Numbered from the stretch's first letter, positions 34,886-44,877 are shown. The stretch: DNA of 64,000 nucleotides from Clostridiales bacterium (GCA_017511005.1 JAFWLP010000037.1:1-64000), one strand, 5' to 3'. The notes: a model not told the origin generated them from the sequence alone. Numbers and translations are program-made.

Positions 34886-35491
34886 TTACAGTTCCGCCTT
34901 AAGCTTGTCAGCCATTGCTCTCAGCGCTTTGCCTCTGTGGCTTATGGAGTTCTTCTGTTCCTTTGTCATCTGGGCGGTCGTCATGCCGAATTCCGGGACA
35001 TAGAAGATAGGATCGTAACCAAAGCCGCCGTCACCCGCGGGCATCTCGTGAAGAACACCGCAGACCTCTCCCCTCACGGTAAAATCTGTCCCGTCAGGTC
35101 TTACGACAGCTATGCTGCATACAAACTTTGCCGTGCGCTTTTCCTCAGGCACATACCTGAGCATCTCAAAGATCTTGGCGAACTTCTCCGGATATGTGGA
35201 ATCTTCACCGCAGAATCTTGCGGAATATATGCCCGGAGCACCGTCAAGAGCATCTATGCAAAGACCGGAATCATCAGCCATTACGTAACAGTCCTGAGCA
35301 AGCGCATGAACCGCCCTTGCCTTTATCAGGGCGTTCTCTTCAAATGTCTTGCCGTCCTCAACGATATCCGGATCAAGGCCTTCCTCATGCATCGACACAG
35401 CCTTAAATGGCGTGTCCTTCAATATCTCGCCGATCTCCCTGACCTTGTCTTTGTTGGATGTCGCGATAATGAGCTTCAAACCATTTGTCAT
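34886..35491 (-). CDS. rdgB: XTP/dITP diphosphatase
   Basis: The 201-residue HAM1-like enzyme hydrolyses non-canonical purine triphosphates. It has LIIATSNKDKVREI at the start, EENALIKARAVH, MADDSGLCIDALDGAPGIYSAR and FGYDPIFYVPEFG, then SHRGKALRAM. The ATG at 35491 overlaps the TGA of rsmF (ATGA) and has GGAGG 7 nt upstream, so it is the chosen start. It is the last gene of the argS-pepF-rsmF-rdgB block. Confidence 0.95.
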   Translation of the reverse strand: MTNGLKLIIATSNKDKVREIGEILKDTPFKAVSMHEEGLDPDIVEDGKTFEENALIKARAVHALAQDCYVMADDSGLCIDALDGAPGIYSARFCGEDSTYPEKFAKIFEMLRYVPEEKRTAKFVCSIAVVRPDGTDFTVRGEVCGVLHEMPAGDGGFGYDPIFYVPEFGMTTAQMTKEQKNSISHRGKALRAMADKLKAEL

Positions 35492-36918
35492 ATAAGCCTC
35501 CATGCTTTCGGATACATATTTTTGGCAGTATTGCCGTTGATCTTTGCAAACCCCAGCGGATAATCTCCTATGCCTGCGAGGATCAGTCCGGACGCTTTCA
35601 GTCCGTCACCGGGATCAACGGATACCGTCTCTCCCCTGAGGTATTTCAGGAGCCTGCCGTCATCTCCTGACAGTGCAAGATAGGAATCATCACGTATGTC
35701 ATCCCTGTCAAGAGCAAGCGCTATGCTGTTGGACGGCTCGAAAACATTCTTCCCCGACTTCAAAGGCTTGACGTCACCGACATAAAGACCTGTCTTTACA
35801 ACCTTGAGTCCCCTGAAAAGAGCCTCATCGAACGTCATCTTAAATAGACCTGTTCCATGCGAGATGAAACGGCCGGAAATAAGCTTCTCCCTGCCTTTGT
35901 CCGAGAGCACTTCACCAAGCACGTCAAGAGCGGCTTCAGCATTCTTATCCCTGCGTTTTTCCGTTCCTTTTAACAGGAGTTCATCAGCCGATCTGAGATT
36001 CTTCTCTTCACCCTTTACTAGATGAACGCAGAAGTGTCCGTCCCCTTTTGAAATGTGCGGCCAAATCCTCATGGAACCCGGGAGAACGGAGCCTTCTCCG
36101 GCATGGGTAACACCGGCGATCTCCGGGTGTGCTTTTACATGGTATTCAGGGTGACGGGATATGAAAGACGCTATCTGTCCCTCATCCTCATCAGAACAGA
36201 AAGTACATGTCGAATAGACTATCGAACCGCCGTCTTTAAGGCACTTGTCCGCAGCTTCCAGGATCGATCTCTGCAGCGGGACACAGACTTTGGGACCGTA
36301 ATTCATGTAGCTCTTTACGGCACCGCTGTCTCTTCTGAACATGCCTTCACCCGAACAAGGGGCATCGATCAGGATTTTATCGAAGAACCCCGGGAGCCTG
36401 CCTGCAATATTCTCGGGCGTCTCGTTGAGTATCACGAGTCCGCTTATGCCGGAACGTTCGATATTGCGGAGAAGAGCTTTCGAGCGCTCGAAACTGATCT
36501 CATTTGCCACAAGAATGCCTTCACCGTGCATGTCCTCGCCAAGCCTGCAGGCCTTTCCGCCTGGAGCTGCGCAGAGATCAAGGACAGTCTCGCCCGGCCT
36601 TGCGGCCATGACCTGCGCGGGCAGCATCGCGGAAGGTTCCTGCGGATAATAAACACCCGCGTGATACAGGGCTTCCCTGCCGCTTGCCTCATTCTTCGTA
36701 TAGTAACCGCCGGAACACCAAGATACGGGGTCAGCTTCTTCGCCAAGTTCTTTGAGCAGACGGAGTTCCTCCTCCGTGCTTCCGATCTTTGACCGAGAGA
36801 ACCTTATGCCTTTAAGTGGTTCTTTATCAAAACTCTCATAGAATCCTTCACACGGCACGTCCTTCTGACGCTGGAAGAAATCATTCATCTCATTGATAAA
36901 GTCTTCCGGAAGATTCAT
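35488..36918 (-). CDS. RsmF/RsmB-type rRNA cytosine C5-methyltransferase
   Basis: The 476-residue RNA methyltransferase has DLCAAPGGKACRLGE for SAM binding, DAPCSGEGMFRRD (first catalytic Cys) and VYSTCTFCSDEDEGQIASF (second Cys). A C-terminal RsmF-like RNA-binding part (about 330-476) is present. It most likely methylates 16S rRNA. ATG at 36918 follows GAGGT by 5 nt; the open frame extends 14 codons upstream. It is between pepF and rdgB. Confidence 0.9.
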   Translation of the reverse strand: MNLPEDFINEMNDFFQRQKDVPCEGFYESFDKEPLKGIRFSRSKIGSTEEELRLLKELGEEADPVSWCSGGYYTKNEASGREALYHAGVYYPQEPSAMLPAQVMAARPGETVLDLCAAPGGKACRLGEDMHGEGILVANEISFERSKALLRNIERSGISGLVILNETPENIAGRLPGFFDKILIDAPCSGEGMFRRDSGAVKSYMNYGPKVCVPLQRSILEAADKCLKDGGSIVYSTCTFCSDEDEGQIASFISRHPEYHVKAHPEIAGVTHAGEGSVLPGSMRIWPHISKGDGHFCVHLVKGEEKNLRSADELLLKGTEKRRDKNAEAALDVLGEVLSDKGREKLISGRFISHGTGLFKMTFDEALFRGLKVVKTGLYVGDVKPLKSGKNVFEPSNSIALALDRDDIRDDSYLALSGDDGRLLKYLRGETVSVDPGDGLKASGLILAGIGDYPLGFAKINGNTAKNMYPKAWRLI

Positions 36919-36925
36919 CTGTACC

Positions 36926-38638
36926 TCACAGATTAAGGAAATCCGCGCACCTGAATGCAAGGCGCTTGATCACGTTGACGTCGAAAGGAGATTCCAGTCC
37001 CGAACGCTTTATGAGGTTGAGGAAAGTGTCACTTCCGCCGAGCTGGCAGAGTGTATTGTACTTCTCAAGAGCTTCCTTGAGGTCAGCCCTCGATTCATCC
37101 CAAAGCTCGAGCGCGCATATCTGGGAGAGACAGTAATCGATATAGTAGAACGGTGTCGTGAAGATGTGATCCTTCTTCATCCAGGCTCCGCCCATCGCAT
37201 GGAAAGGCATATCGTTCTCATCGTAGTTTATGTACGGCTGATATGTCTGCTCGAGCATCTTCCATATCTCATGACGTTCGGAAGGTGTCATATTCGGATT
37301 GTCATAAATGATATGCTGGAATTCATCGACCATGCATCCGTAAGGAAGGAACAGCAGACCGTCCGTCATGTGAAGCTCGCAGTACTGTTCAGCCTGTTTG
37401 CCGTAGAAGATATCCATGAAAGGATATGACATATACTCCATCGAAGTTGAGTGTATCTCACATGTCTCGAGAGTCGGCGAAAGGCATTCGACGAACGGCG
37501 AGGATTCGGCTCCCTGGAGTGCCGCATAGGCATGACCTCCCTCATGGACCACGGTCGCAACGTCGTCAAAGGTTCCGTTGCCGTTCATGAATATAAACGG
37601 TATGCAGTAGTCTTCCAGATACATGCAGTATCCGCCGGTTGACTTGACCGGACGGGACAGAAGATCGGTGTAACCGTGATCGGACAGTACGTCAAAGAAA
37701 CTGGGGCTTGCACCGAACATGTTCCTGAAGAACTTGCCGGCGGCTTCCTCATAGGTCTCTTTGCTTACGACGGGAGCAGGATTGCCTTCGGAGAAAAGAC
37801 ACGGAAGGTCGTGGAACATAAGCTGGTCCACACCGAGTCTTTCCTGCTGAAGCTTTCTTATCTGTACCGTCAGCGGGACAATATATTTCTTTATGTTGTC
37901 CCTGAAGACCGCAACGTCGTCCCTCGAGTAATCGTAGCGCTCCATGCGCTTATATCCGAGTTCGGTAAAGTTGTTGTAACCGAGCTTTCTGGCAGCCGTT
38001 GTCCTGACCTTGACAAGATCATCATATATCTGATCGTATGAATCCTTACGCGACATGTAATAACGGTCAAGCGCGATGTGGCTGTCTCTTCTGACATTCC
38101 TGTCAGTCGACTGGAGATAAGGCTGGATAAGACTTAAGTTAAGCGTTTTCTTTCCAAGCGGGATCTCAGCTTCGGACTGCTTCTGTGAATACTCATTCTC
38201 GAGTCTGGATTCCTCCGTAAGATCATCTATTATCTCGCTCGAGATGATCTCCCTCTGGTTCTTCGCCTTGCGGAAGATCATGGGACCGTATTTTGCCTTG
38301 AGACTGTCAGCACAGGGCGAAGTGAGAAGTCCTGATAAAACAGCCGAAGAGAGTTCCTGAACCCTGGCGCTTGCCTCATCAAAGAACTCTATCTCCTCGT
38401 TATAAAACTCATTGGACGTATCAAGGTCATGGAGTATCTGGCAGAGCGCATACTGCGTATCAAAGGAACTGATGGCTATCTCATATTCGCCCAAAGCCTC
38501 GTCCGCCGCCTCTATCGTCTTGGCGGTCATCAGTCTGAGCCTTACGTTCTTTATGGTCTCGGTAAACTTATCAAGATCCGGTCTTGTATAATTCAGATCC
38601 TTAAAATCCGGTACCGAGCTGTTCGTTGTATTCTCCAT
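36926..38638 (-). CDS. pepF: Oligoendopeptidase F (M3 family)
   Basis: The 570-residue M3 peptidase has the zinc site VVHEGGHAYA (HExxH, near residue 365) and the downstream Glu in LETCEIHSTSMEYM. It degrades oligopeptides in the cytosol. The ATG at 38638 is preferred because AAAGG lies 7 nt before it; an ATG at 38644 is nearly as good. It follows argS by 17 bp and the rsmF gene begins 7 bp after its stop. Confidence 0.93.
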   Translation of the reverse strand: MENTTNSSVPDFKDLNYTRPDLDKFTETIKNVRLRLMTAKTIEAADEALGEYEIAISSFDTQYALCQILHDLDTSNEFYNEEIEFFDEASARVQELSSAVLSGLLTSPCADSLKAKYGPMIFRKAKNQREIISSEIIDDLTEESRLENEYSQKQSEAEIPLGKKTLNLSLIQPYLQSTDRNVRRDSHIALDRYYMSRKDSYDQIYDDLVKVRTTAARKLGYNNFTELGYKRMERYDYSRDDVAVFRDNIKKYIVPLTVQIRKLQQERLGVDQLMFHDLPCLFSEGNPAPVVSKETYEEAAGKFFRNMFGASPSFFDVLSDHGYTDLLSRPVKSTGGYCMYLEDYCIPFIFMNGNGTFDDVATVVHEGGHAYAALQGAESSPFVECLSPTLETCEIHSTSMEYMSYPFMDIFYGKQAEQYCELHMTDGLLFLPYGCMVDEFQHIIYDNPNMTPSERHEIWKMLEQTYQPYINYDENDMPFHAMGGAWMKKDHIFTTPFYYIDYCLSQICALELWDESRADLKEALEKYNTLCQLGGSDTFLNLIKRSGLESPFDVNVIKRLAFRCADFLNL

Positions 38639-38655
38639 ATCCATGCCTTTCAGGT

Positions 38656-40401
38656 TTACATCTTTTCGACGACACCAATACCGAGCATGTCAAGACCTGA
38701 CTTAAGACAGTCAGCAACTGCCTCACAGAGCGCCAGACGCGCATCCCTGATTTCCTCGCTGTCGGCATTCAGAATCCTCGAATTGTTGTAGAAACGGTTG
38801 AAATTCCTTGCGATAAGAGCTATCTGACGCGATATCATGAACGGCTCATAGCTCTCGGCTGCCTTAACGACGGCATCCTTGAAATCAACAAGGCTTCTGA
38901 TGACCGCATATTCATCTTCGGCCGTAAGCTTATCCGCAGAACCGATATCTCCGGCAAAGCCCTGGTCCGCAGCCTTCCTGAGGATCGACCTGATCCTCGC
39001 GTAAGTGTAGATGAGGTAAGGAGCGGTATCGCCTTCGAAATCGAGCATGTCATCCCAGTCAAAGAAGATGTCCTTCTCCCTGCCGGCCTTGAGATACGTG
39101 TAAGTAACTGCTCCGAGACCGACGGTCTCAGATACTCTTGCGATCTCCTCATCTGTCATGTCTCCGCCCCTGAGCTCGCTGTTCTTCCTGATGATCTCGG
39201 CTGTCTTCTCGGTAGCCTTGTCAAGGAACTCATCGAGCTTGATTATGTTGCCTGCGCGGGTTGAGAAAGCAGTGTTGTCCTTGAACTTCAGAAGACCAAA
39301 TCCGACATGGACGCAGTCATCGGCAAAGTCATAGCCGGCCTTTTTGAGAACGGCGAAAACCTGTCTGAAGTGAAGCTGCTGCGGAAGTCCCACAACATAG
39401 ATATTCTTATAGAAATTGAACTCTTCGTGTCTGTAGAGAACGGCTGCGAGATCTCTCGAAGCATAGATAGTGGTTCCGTCGCTCTTGACGACCAGACACG
39501 GCGGAAGTCCCTCATCTTCAAGCTTGACAACCTTGGCGCCTTCGCTCTCTTCAAGAAGGCCTTTATCCTCAAGCATCTTAACGACTGCGGGGATCCTGGG
39601 GGAATAGAACGACTCACCGTTATAGTTGTCAAACTTTATGCCCATTCTCTTATAGGTCTTCTCGAAAACCTCAAGGCTTAAGTCCCTGAACCTCTTCCAG
39701 AGAGCAACCTCTTCTTCCTCGCCCTCTTCGAGTTTCCTGAAATTATCCCTTGCGTCATCTTCCAGTTCCTTCTCGCGCTCAGGGCTTACCTTGCACTCGT
39801 CATGGAACTTGACGTAGATCCTCGTGAGTTCGTCGATCGGATTATCCTGCATGGCCTGCTCGTCACCCCAAAGCCTGTAGGCAGTGATGAGCTTGCCGAA
39901 CTGCGTGCCGTAATCGCCCAGATGATTGAACCTGATAACGTTATATCCGAGTCTTGAATAGATGTTCGAGAGTGAATTGCCGAGGATGGTCGTGAAAGCG
40001 TGTCCTACATGGAAGGGCTTCGCGATATTGGGAGAGGAGAACTCTACTATTACGTTCTTTCCCTCACCGATATTCCTGTTGCCGTACTGATCGCCCTCGG
40101 AGATTATCTCCGAGATGACCGTCCTTGCGAGTACGCCTTTATCAATCCTGAAATTGACATACGGACCTGCCGTATCCACGGTGACTGCCCCGTCAAAGCC
40201 CTTTACGAGTTCCGGCGAGTCCTTCAGCCCGGCGGCTATCACGGGCGGAGCCTTGTGAAGCGTCTTGGCGAGGACAAAACAAGGGAAAGCATAATCACCG
40301 AGTTCGAGCTTGGGCGGTATCTCGATGAGACCTGCCACCTGTTCTTTATCAAGTCCTGTGCAGCTGCTCAGATTGGCAGCGATCAAATCTTTGTAATCCA
40401 T
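38656..40401 (-). CDS. argS: Arginyl-tRNA synthetase
   Basis: The 581-residue class I synthetase has the Arg-S N-terminal domain, SPNIAKPFHVGHAFTT with HVGH as the HIGH motif, FNHLGDYGTQFGKL and the DALR domain at the end (RFYNNSRIL). The KMSKS motif is degenerate (DNTAFSTRAGNII), as often seen in ArgS. It charges tRNA-Arg. ATG at 40401 has AAGGAG 9 nt upstream. A 16-bp palindrome lies in its promoter. Confidence 0.96.
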   Translation of the reverse strand: MDYKDLIAANLSSCTGLDKEQVAGLIEIPPKLELGDYAFPCFVLAKTLHKAPPVIAAGLKDSPELVKGFDGAVTVDTAGPYVNFRIDKGVLARTVISEIISEGDQYGNRNIGEGKNVIVEFSSPNIAKPFHVGHAFTTILGNSLSNIYSRLGYNVIRFNHLGDYGTQFGKLITAYRLWGDEQAMQDNPIDELTRIYVKFHDECKVSPEREKELEDDARDNFRKLEEGEEEEVALWKRFRDLSLEVFEKTYKRMGIKFDNYNGESFYSPRIPAVVKMLEDKGLLEESEGAKVVKLEDEGLPPCLVVKSDGTTIYASRDLAAVLYRHEEFNFYKNIYVVGLPQQLHFRQVFAVLKKAGYDFADDCVHVGFGLLKFKDNTAFSTRAGNIIKLDEFLDKATEKTAEIIRKNSELRGGDMTDEEIARVSETVGLGAVTYTYLKAGREKDIFFDWDDMLDFEGDTAPYLIYTYARIRSILRKAADQGFAGDIGSADKLTAEDEYAVIRSLVDFKDAVVKAAESYEPFMISRQIALIARNFNRFYNNSRILNADSEEIRDARLALCEAVADCLKSGLDMLGIGVVEKM

Positions 40402-40426
40402 AGCTTTTTTCTCCTTATTACAAGTG

Positions 40427-40462
40427 AATATGTTAACATATTTGGCCAATACTGACGAGCAA
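40427..40462 (-). promoter_or_regulatory. argS promoter with a 16-bp palindrome
   Basis: Reverse strand TTGCTC (40462-40457), a 16-nt spacer and TATGTT (40440-40435). The perfect palindrome AATATGTTAACATATT (40427-40442) covers the -10, so a dimeric regulator could block it. The hexamers are only moderate matches. Confidence 0.45.
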
Positions 40463-40515
40463 ATCGGGTCCATTTATTGAACGAATTAATAATTTTTTTC
40501 TATATACCGTTAAGG

Positions 40516-40521
40516 TATAAT
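40516..40521 (+). promoter_or_regulatory. -10 box of the MraY-like gene
   Basis: TATAAT lies about 38 nt before the start codon at 40559. A -35 at the right distance is not clear (a T-run stands there). Confidence 0.45.
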
Positions 40522-40558
40522 GCTTAGTGCGTTAATCCTTATGAGCGAGGGATTTTTG

Positions 40559-41590
40559 ATGATATTTGTCCTTAAAATGGCTTTGGGCGGCATTGCTGCC
40601 TTTGTCATTACATATATATTTCTCAAATTACTTCCGGGCGAGATGGTCTTATTGGGTCATGACCGCGGCCGTAAATTTGCACAGGGCGCGGAAGTAAACA
40701 TCGGAAAACCTACCGGAGTGGGTTTTTATTTCGTGCTCGTATTTCTTGCCGTATCAGGTGTTCTCTGCTTTCTGATAAGTCCCGTAACGACAGGCAAAGG
40801 CATCTTCGAGAGCGGAAATACCATGTCAGGACTGGGCTTCGGTCTTCTCGCCGTTCTGGCTGAGATGGTGACCGGCTGGCTCGATGACCGGTCCAAAAAA
40901 CCCTGGAACGAATACATTAAGGGCGCACTGGATTTTGTGGTGTCACTTGCCGGAGCATTCATCTGCGTCCATTTCTTCGGCACACGTGTATACATTGCCA
41001 TTACGGGTTCTTATCTCGACATCAACCCCGTACTGTACTATATTCTCGCAGTGATCCTTTTCGTGGTGTCGATCAATGCCACAAACGCGACGGACGGCAT
41101 AGACGGGCTGTCCGGCTCTCTCTCGATCGTTGCGGTCATTACGACATTCGTGATGGGAACGCTCGCCGGATCGGTGTTCGATGACAATCCGAAGTTCCTT
41201 GTCGCCGCCTTTGTTCCCGCTCTTGCCGCTTACCTGATCTTCAATTTCAATCCTTCGAAAATGATGATGGGCGATGCAGGTTCAAGATCCATGGGATTTT
41301 TCATAGCTTTCTTCCTGATCTTATGCAGGATCCCTTTCCTGTATTTTATCGTCGGTCTCCCTTTCCTCTGTGACGGAGGAATATCGATACTGAAGATAAC
41401 GGTCGGAAGGCTCACCAAGAGGAAGATAATCCTTTTCAGGAGCATCACCACGCCTCTTCATGACGAACTCCGCAAGAACAGGAAATTCAGCGTTAAGAAG
41501 GTATGGGTCACACTCGTTCTTGCAGCTTCTGCAGTCGATCTGCTCTATGTGATCATCTCCATAATCGTAAAAGCCGTTCTGAACGGCTGA
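40559..41590 (+). CDS. MraY-like phospho-sugar transferase
   Basis: The 343-residue polytopic protein of the MraY/WecA family has about ten helices. It has PTGVGFYFVLVFLAV, GWLDDRSKK (Mg-binding Asp pair), INATNATDGIDGLSGSLS, FNFNPSKMMMGDAGSRSMG (catalytic Asp) and TTPLHDELRKN, where a single His stands in place of the HHH of true MraY. So it probably moves a sugar-phosphate to undecaprenyl phosphate, and is a paralogue rather than the cell-wall MraY, which sits in the mur/dcw cluster. ATG at 40559 is chosen for the GAGGG site; the frame is open from 40520. No glycosyltransferase genes are adjacent. Confidence 0.82.
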   Translation: MIFVLKMALGGIAAFVITYIFLKLLPGEMVLLGHDRGRKFAQGAEVNIGKPTGVGFYFVLVFLAVSGVLCFLISPVTTGKGIFESGNTMSGLGFGLLAVLAEMVTGWLDDRSKKPWNEYIKGALDFVVSLAGAFICVHFFGTRVYIAITGSYLDINPVLYYILAVILFVVSINATNATDGIDGLSGSLSIVAVITTFVMGTLAGSVFDDNPKFLVAAFVPALAAYLIFNFNPSKMMMGDAGSRSMGFFIAFFLILCRIPFLYFIVGLPFLCDGGISILKITVGRLTKRKIILFRSITTPLHDELRKNRKFSVKKVWVTLVLAASAVDLLYVIISIIVKAVLNG

Positions 41591-41625
41591 CATTCCCGGA
41601 ACGTCAAAATCTTTATCCGGAACAA

Positions 41626-42438
41626 TCAGAAAGGCTCTGCATTCTTAACGGCCCTGTTTCCCGCAAAAGCGGCACATAAGACCTTTGAGGCGCCGGCCCT
41701 GTACAGAGCCTCCGCAGCTTCATGAAGCGTGGCTCCCGTTGTCGCGACATCATCAACGGCAAGGACCGTCATTCCGGTTACATCCCATTGATCACTTACT
41801 TCAAAAGCACCTTTGACATTCGCTGAACGTTCATTATTATCTCTTATTTCCGATTGACGCTTAGTCTCCCTCGTCCTGATCAGCAGATCACCGGCAAACG
41901 GCAGACCGTTTATCCGGGCAACGGGATACGCAATCTCGGAAGCCTGATTGAATCCGCGTTCCTCCAAACGACCGGGTGACAACGGTACCGGAACGACCAT
42001 ATCGGCACTGATCCCCTCATAGCAAAGACATGATCCCAAAAGACAGCCAAACAGCCTCGCGAGTTCGATCTTCTTCCCGAACTTGATCTTCGGAACCGCA
42101 TGTTCAACTATGCCCCTGTACGCAAAGGGCATGTACAGGGCAAGTCCGGGACATGTGTCGTTCCCGGAAGGATTGGAAAGACATAAAGACCATCTTCTGT
42201 CCCATTCAAGGATGTTTAATGATGAAAGGCATTTCCCGCAGACATGCAGTTCAGGGGCTTTACCGAACAGTTCATTATACAAACTGCCATAATCCGCAAA
42301 TCTGTCTTCCGTATCGGAGACCCTGCCGCATATGGCGCATCTGTACGGAAGGATAAGATCCACCGCACCTCTGAAAGCCTCTCTGATCCCGCTGCGGATT
42401 GAATATCCGGTGTTATTAACGGCTGTTGTTGCCATCAC
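41626..42438 (-). CDS. comF: ComF family protein (amidophosphoribosyltransferase-like)
   Basis: The 270-residue ComFC-type protein has an N-terminal four-Cys zinc site (CAICG near 34 and CGKC near 67) and a phosphoribosyltransferase-like domain with VPVPLSPGRLEERGFNQA and the PRPP loop VLAVDDVATTGATL. It is needed for DNA uptake in transformable Firmicutes. Its ATG overlaps the end of the recD2-like gene by 4 bp, so the two are coupled. Confidence 0.92.
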   Translation of the reverse strand: MMATTAVNNTGYSIRSGIREAFRGAVDLILPYRCAICGRVSDTEDRFADYGSLYNELFGKAPELHVCGKCLSSLNILEWDRRWSLCLSNPSGNDTCPGLALYMPFAYRGIVEHAVPKIKFGKKIELARLFGCLLGSCLCYEGISADMVVPVPLSPGRLEERGFNQASEIAYPVARINGLPFAGDLLIRTRETKRQSEIRDNNERSANVKGAFEVSDQWDVTGMTVLAVDDVATTGATLHEAAEALYRAGASKVLCAAFAGNRAVKNAEPF

Positions 42439-44783
42439 TTTAACCTCCGGTGATCCACCGTCTTAAGAAGATCTCTTAAGCACGTTTCCCTGGTATCGCC
42501 TTTTGGCCCTCTCAGGAACTTTTCAAGCGTTCCTCCGCACTCGACGATGGTGACATTCATCTTTCCCCTCGTAACGGCCGTATATAGCAGACTGCGCTTG
42601 TAGAGCAGCGCATTCATCTTTCCCAGCGCTATTATTACCCTGTCGAATTCACATCCCTGTGATTTATGGACCGTGACCGCATAGGCCAGATCGATGTTTT
42701 CCAGAAGTTTTCCTTTATATTCGGCAGTCTTGCCTTCGTCAAAGGTGATGGTAACGCTTCCCTTCACTGTATCTATGTCACTTATCACACCGAGTTCACC
42801 GTTGAATATGCCCTGCATAACTTCACCGGTCACGGGATCTATCCATTCCGTGGAGTAATCGTTCTTGTTCTGCATCACCTTATCACCGACGTGAAGCACT
42901 AGGCTCTGTCCTCTTTTTATGACTTTCAGATCGTCTTTTTTCTCCAGGGACTGGATCATCTTGTTGAGCTGAACGGTACCCAGCGCCACATTCTCGTTCT
43001 TTGTAGGGGTAAGACAGATGATATCTTCATCTTTATGCTCAATGACCAGTCTCGCTATCGTATCCTGAGCCTCTTCTTCACTGCCGCAGCTGACGATCTC
43101 AAAGTCAACGCCGGTGCTTACAGGTGAGTTACCCTCAAGAATGAGACCCGCATTGGAGGCAATGGTGCCGTCATCCGCCTGTCTGTGAAGAGCGTCGAGT
43201 CTTACCGCAGGAATCGATCTGCACGACAGAAGATCGCTTAACACATTGCCGCATCCGACAGAAGGCAGCTGGTCCGGATCCCCGACAAGTATTATCGAGG
43301 TTCCCTTATCAGTAGCATCGAGAAGATGTCTGAACAGCATTGTGTCGACCATGGACATCTCATCTATGACTATGACACGGCATATTATCGGATTGTTCTT
43401 CCCGTGCACAAACAGTAGGCTGTCATACTGTCCTGCCCTGTCGTCAGGAAGGAGTTCCTCATCATCAGTGTTTATGGTCCTTCTTACTCCCAAAAGCCTG
43501 TGAATGGTGGATGCTTCACTTCCGCATGCCTCAGACAGCTTCTTTGCAGCTCTTCCCGTCGGAGCGGCAAAGACACAGCTTATCCTGTTTCTTCTGAAGT
43601 ATTCTCCCAGTATTCCCATTATCGTCGTCTTGCCGGTTCCGGGGCCTCCGGTGATCACACTTATCGGGCTGTACATGCAAAGATAAAGGGCATCGAGCTG
43701 GGATCTGTCGGGAATGATCCCGAGATCCGAAGCGACCTCTTTCAATATCCTGTCACTCTCATCTCTCGCGGGAGGAACGGTCTTTGTCCCTAGCATCTGG
43801 TTGATCCGTCTCTCGATCGCGAGTTCGGACGAGAAATAACTCATTGTGGCAAACCGGGCTTCGGGATCCTCAACATCGCAGACGGCACACTTTCCCGAAT
43901 CGTATTTATAAACGGCGATCTTCTTGTCTTCAATTGCCAGTGCGGCTCCGGCCCTGAACACCTCCGAGAACTGTTCGGAAGTCAGCTTCGATTCATGCGT
44001 ATTCACGTATTCCAAAGCTCTCCGCCTGACATCCTGCGGCATGAGCGCCGTGGATTTTGTCTCCTCATGCAGATACATGCATGCCTGATAGAGCGCGGCC
44101 GCTATCCTCTCGGATGCAACGGGTGACACTCCTTCTCCGAGCGCTATCCTGTCGAGCAGCTCAAACCCTGCTATCCCGTGTCCCATGAGAGCAAACGGTC
44201 TCTTCCTGATATCCTCACAGTCGAGTCTGTCAAGATTCTTAAGGAGCTTTATCTGAGCCTGCGAAAAACCCATCAGCCTGGCTTCAAGCCCCTGACAGAA
44301 AAACTCATATCCCTCCGTGATCTGGTCACAAACCGCCATTGCTCTTGAAGATGACAGACCGCTTACTTCGGACGAAGCAAGTTCAGGCGTCTCCGTCAAC
44401 ACTTTGAGGATATCCCTGCCGAATCTGTCAGCCAATGCTTCAGCCGTGGTCTTTCCCAGGCCGCTTATGTTGTCTGCAAGGAAAGATGCAATGAGTAATG
44501 TATCTCCCGCATCTTCGTCAACCCGGATCTTCTTTAACGTTACCTGCGGCCTGTTATTCCACTCGGTAACCTTGCCGGAGATGATGTACGTACCGCCTTC
44601 GACAACATCGACCTTGGATCTTCCGGCCACGGTAAATCTTCCGCTGCAAAGGAAAGACACGAAATTATTAGCCTTTCTCGGGCAGAACACCTTGATGCAG
44701 GTAACCTTTACATCTTCGATCTCACTGCCGATATCCGACAGCGACAATGAGAACGGCTTATTGTCTTTGGAGTCTTTTTTCAT
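42435..44783 (-). CDS. recD2: RecD2-like ATP-dependent DNA helicase
   Basis: The 782-residue superfamily 1B helicase has an OB-like N-terminal domain, two helix-hairpin-helix-like regions (NISGLGKTTAEALADRFG, SSEVSGLSSSRAM), Walker A GGPGTGKTTIMG (about 381), IVIDEMSMVDTMLFRHLL, GDPDQLPSVGCGNVL and AVTVHKSQGCEFDRVIIAL. It is RecBC-independent RecD2/TraA-like and takes part in DNA repair. comF follows in a coupled pair. No competence-type box like that of comEA is clear upstream. Confidence 0.92.
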   Translation of the reverse strand: MKKDSKDNKPFSLSLSDIGSEIEDVKVTCIKVFCPRKANNFVSFLCSGRFTVAGRSKVDVVEGGTYIISGKVTEWNNRPQVTLKKIRVDEDAGDTLLIASFLADNISGLGKTTAEALADRFGRDILKVLTETPELASSEVSGLSSSRAMAVCDQITEGYEFFCQGLEARLMGFSQAQIKLLKNLDRLDCEDIRKRPFALMGHGIAGFELLDRIALGEGVSPVASERIAAALYQACMYLHEETKSTALMPQDVRRRALEYVNTHESKLTSEQFSEVFRAGAALAIEDKKIAVYKYDSGKCAVCDVEDPEARFATMSYFSSELAIERRINQMLGTKTVPPARDESDRILKEVASDLGIIPDRSQLDALYLCMYSPISVITGGPGTGKTTIMGILGEYFRRNRISCVFAAPTGRAAKKLSEACGSEASTIHRLLGVRRTINTDDEELLPDDRAGQYDSLLFVHGKNNPIICRVIVIDEMSMVDTMLFRHLLDATDKGTSIILVGDPDQLPSVGCGNVLSDLLSCRSIPAVRLDALHRQADDGTIASNAGLILEGNSPVSTGVDFEIVSCGSEEEAQDTIARLVIEHKDEDIICLTPTKNENVALGTVQLNKMIQSLEKKDDLKVIKRGQSLVLHVGDKVMQNKNDYSTEWIDPVTGEVMQGIFNGELGVISDIDTVKGSVTITFDEGKTAEYKGKLLENIDLAYAVTVHKSQGCEFDRVIIALGKMNALLYKRSLLYTAVTRGKMNVTIVECGGTLEKFLRGPKGDTRETCLRDLLKTVDHRRLK

Positions 44784-44830
44784 GATCTGCTCTTCTTTTT
44801 CGCGGGCTTTTCAAGATGCTAACAAACAAA

Positions 44831-44877
44831 TAATGACAAAACAATAAGCCCGGCCAAAGTTGAGACTCTGACCGGGC
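44831..44877 (-). terminator. Terminator after metK
   Basis: On the reverse strand GCCCGG (44877) and CCGGGC (44848) form the stem, with further weak pairs inside, and the T-rich TTATTGTTTTG follows. It lies 33 bp after the metK stop and 50 bp before the recD2-like gene. Confidence 0.7.

Noticed and set aside
36055..36792. 245-codon forward frame opposite rsmF
   Set aside because: Antisense to conserved methyltransferase motifs; typical shadow.
38656..40401. ArgS without KMSKS as a sign of a broken enzyme
   Set aside because: ArgS often has a degenerate KMSKS motif; the rest of the protein is complete.
44784..44850. Possible TGTCG-type box before the recD2/comF pair
   Set aside because: Only one TTTTGTC-like half is seen and no phased repeats, so it does not match the comEA and Tad pattern.
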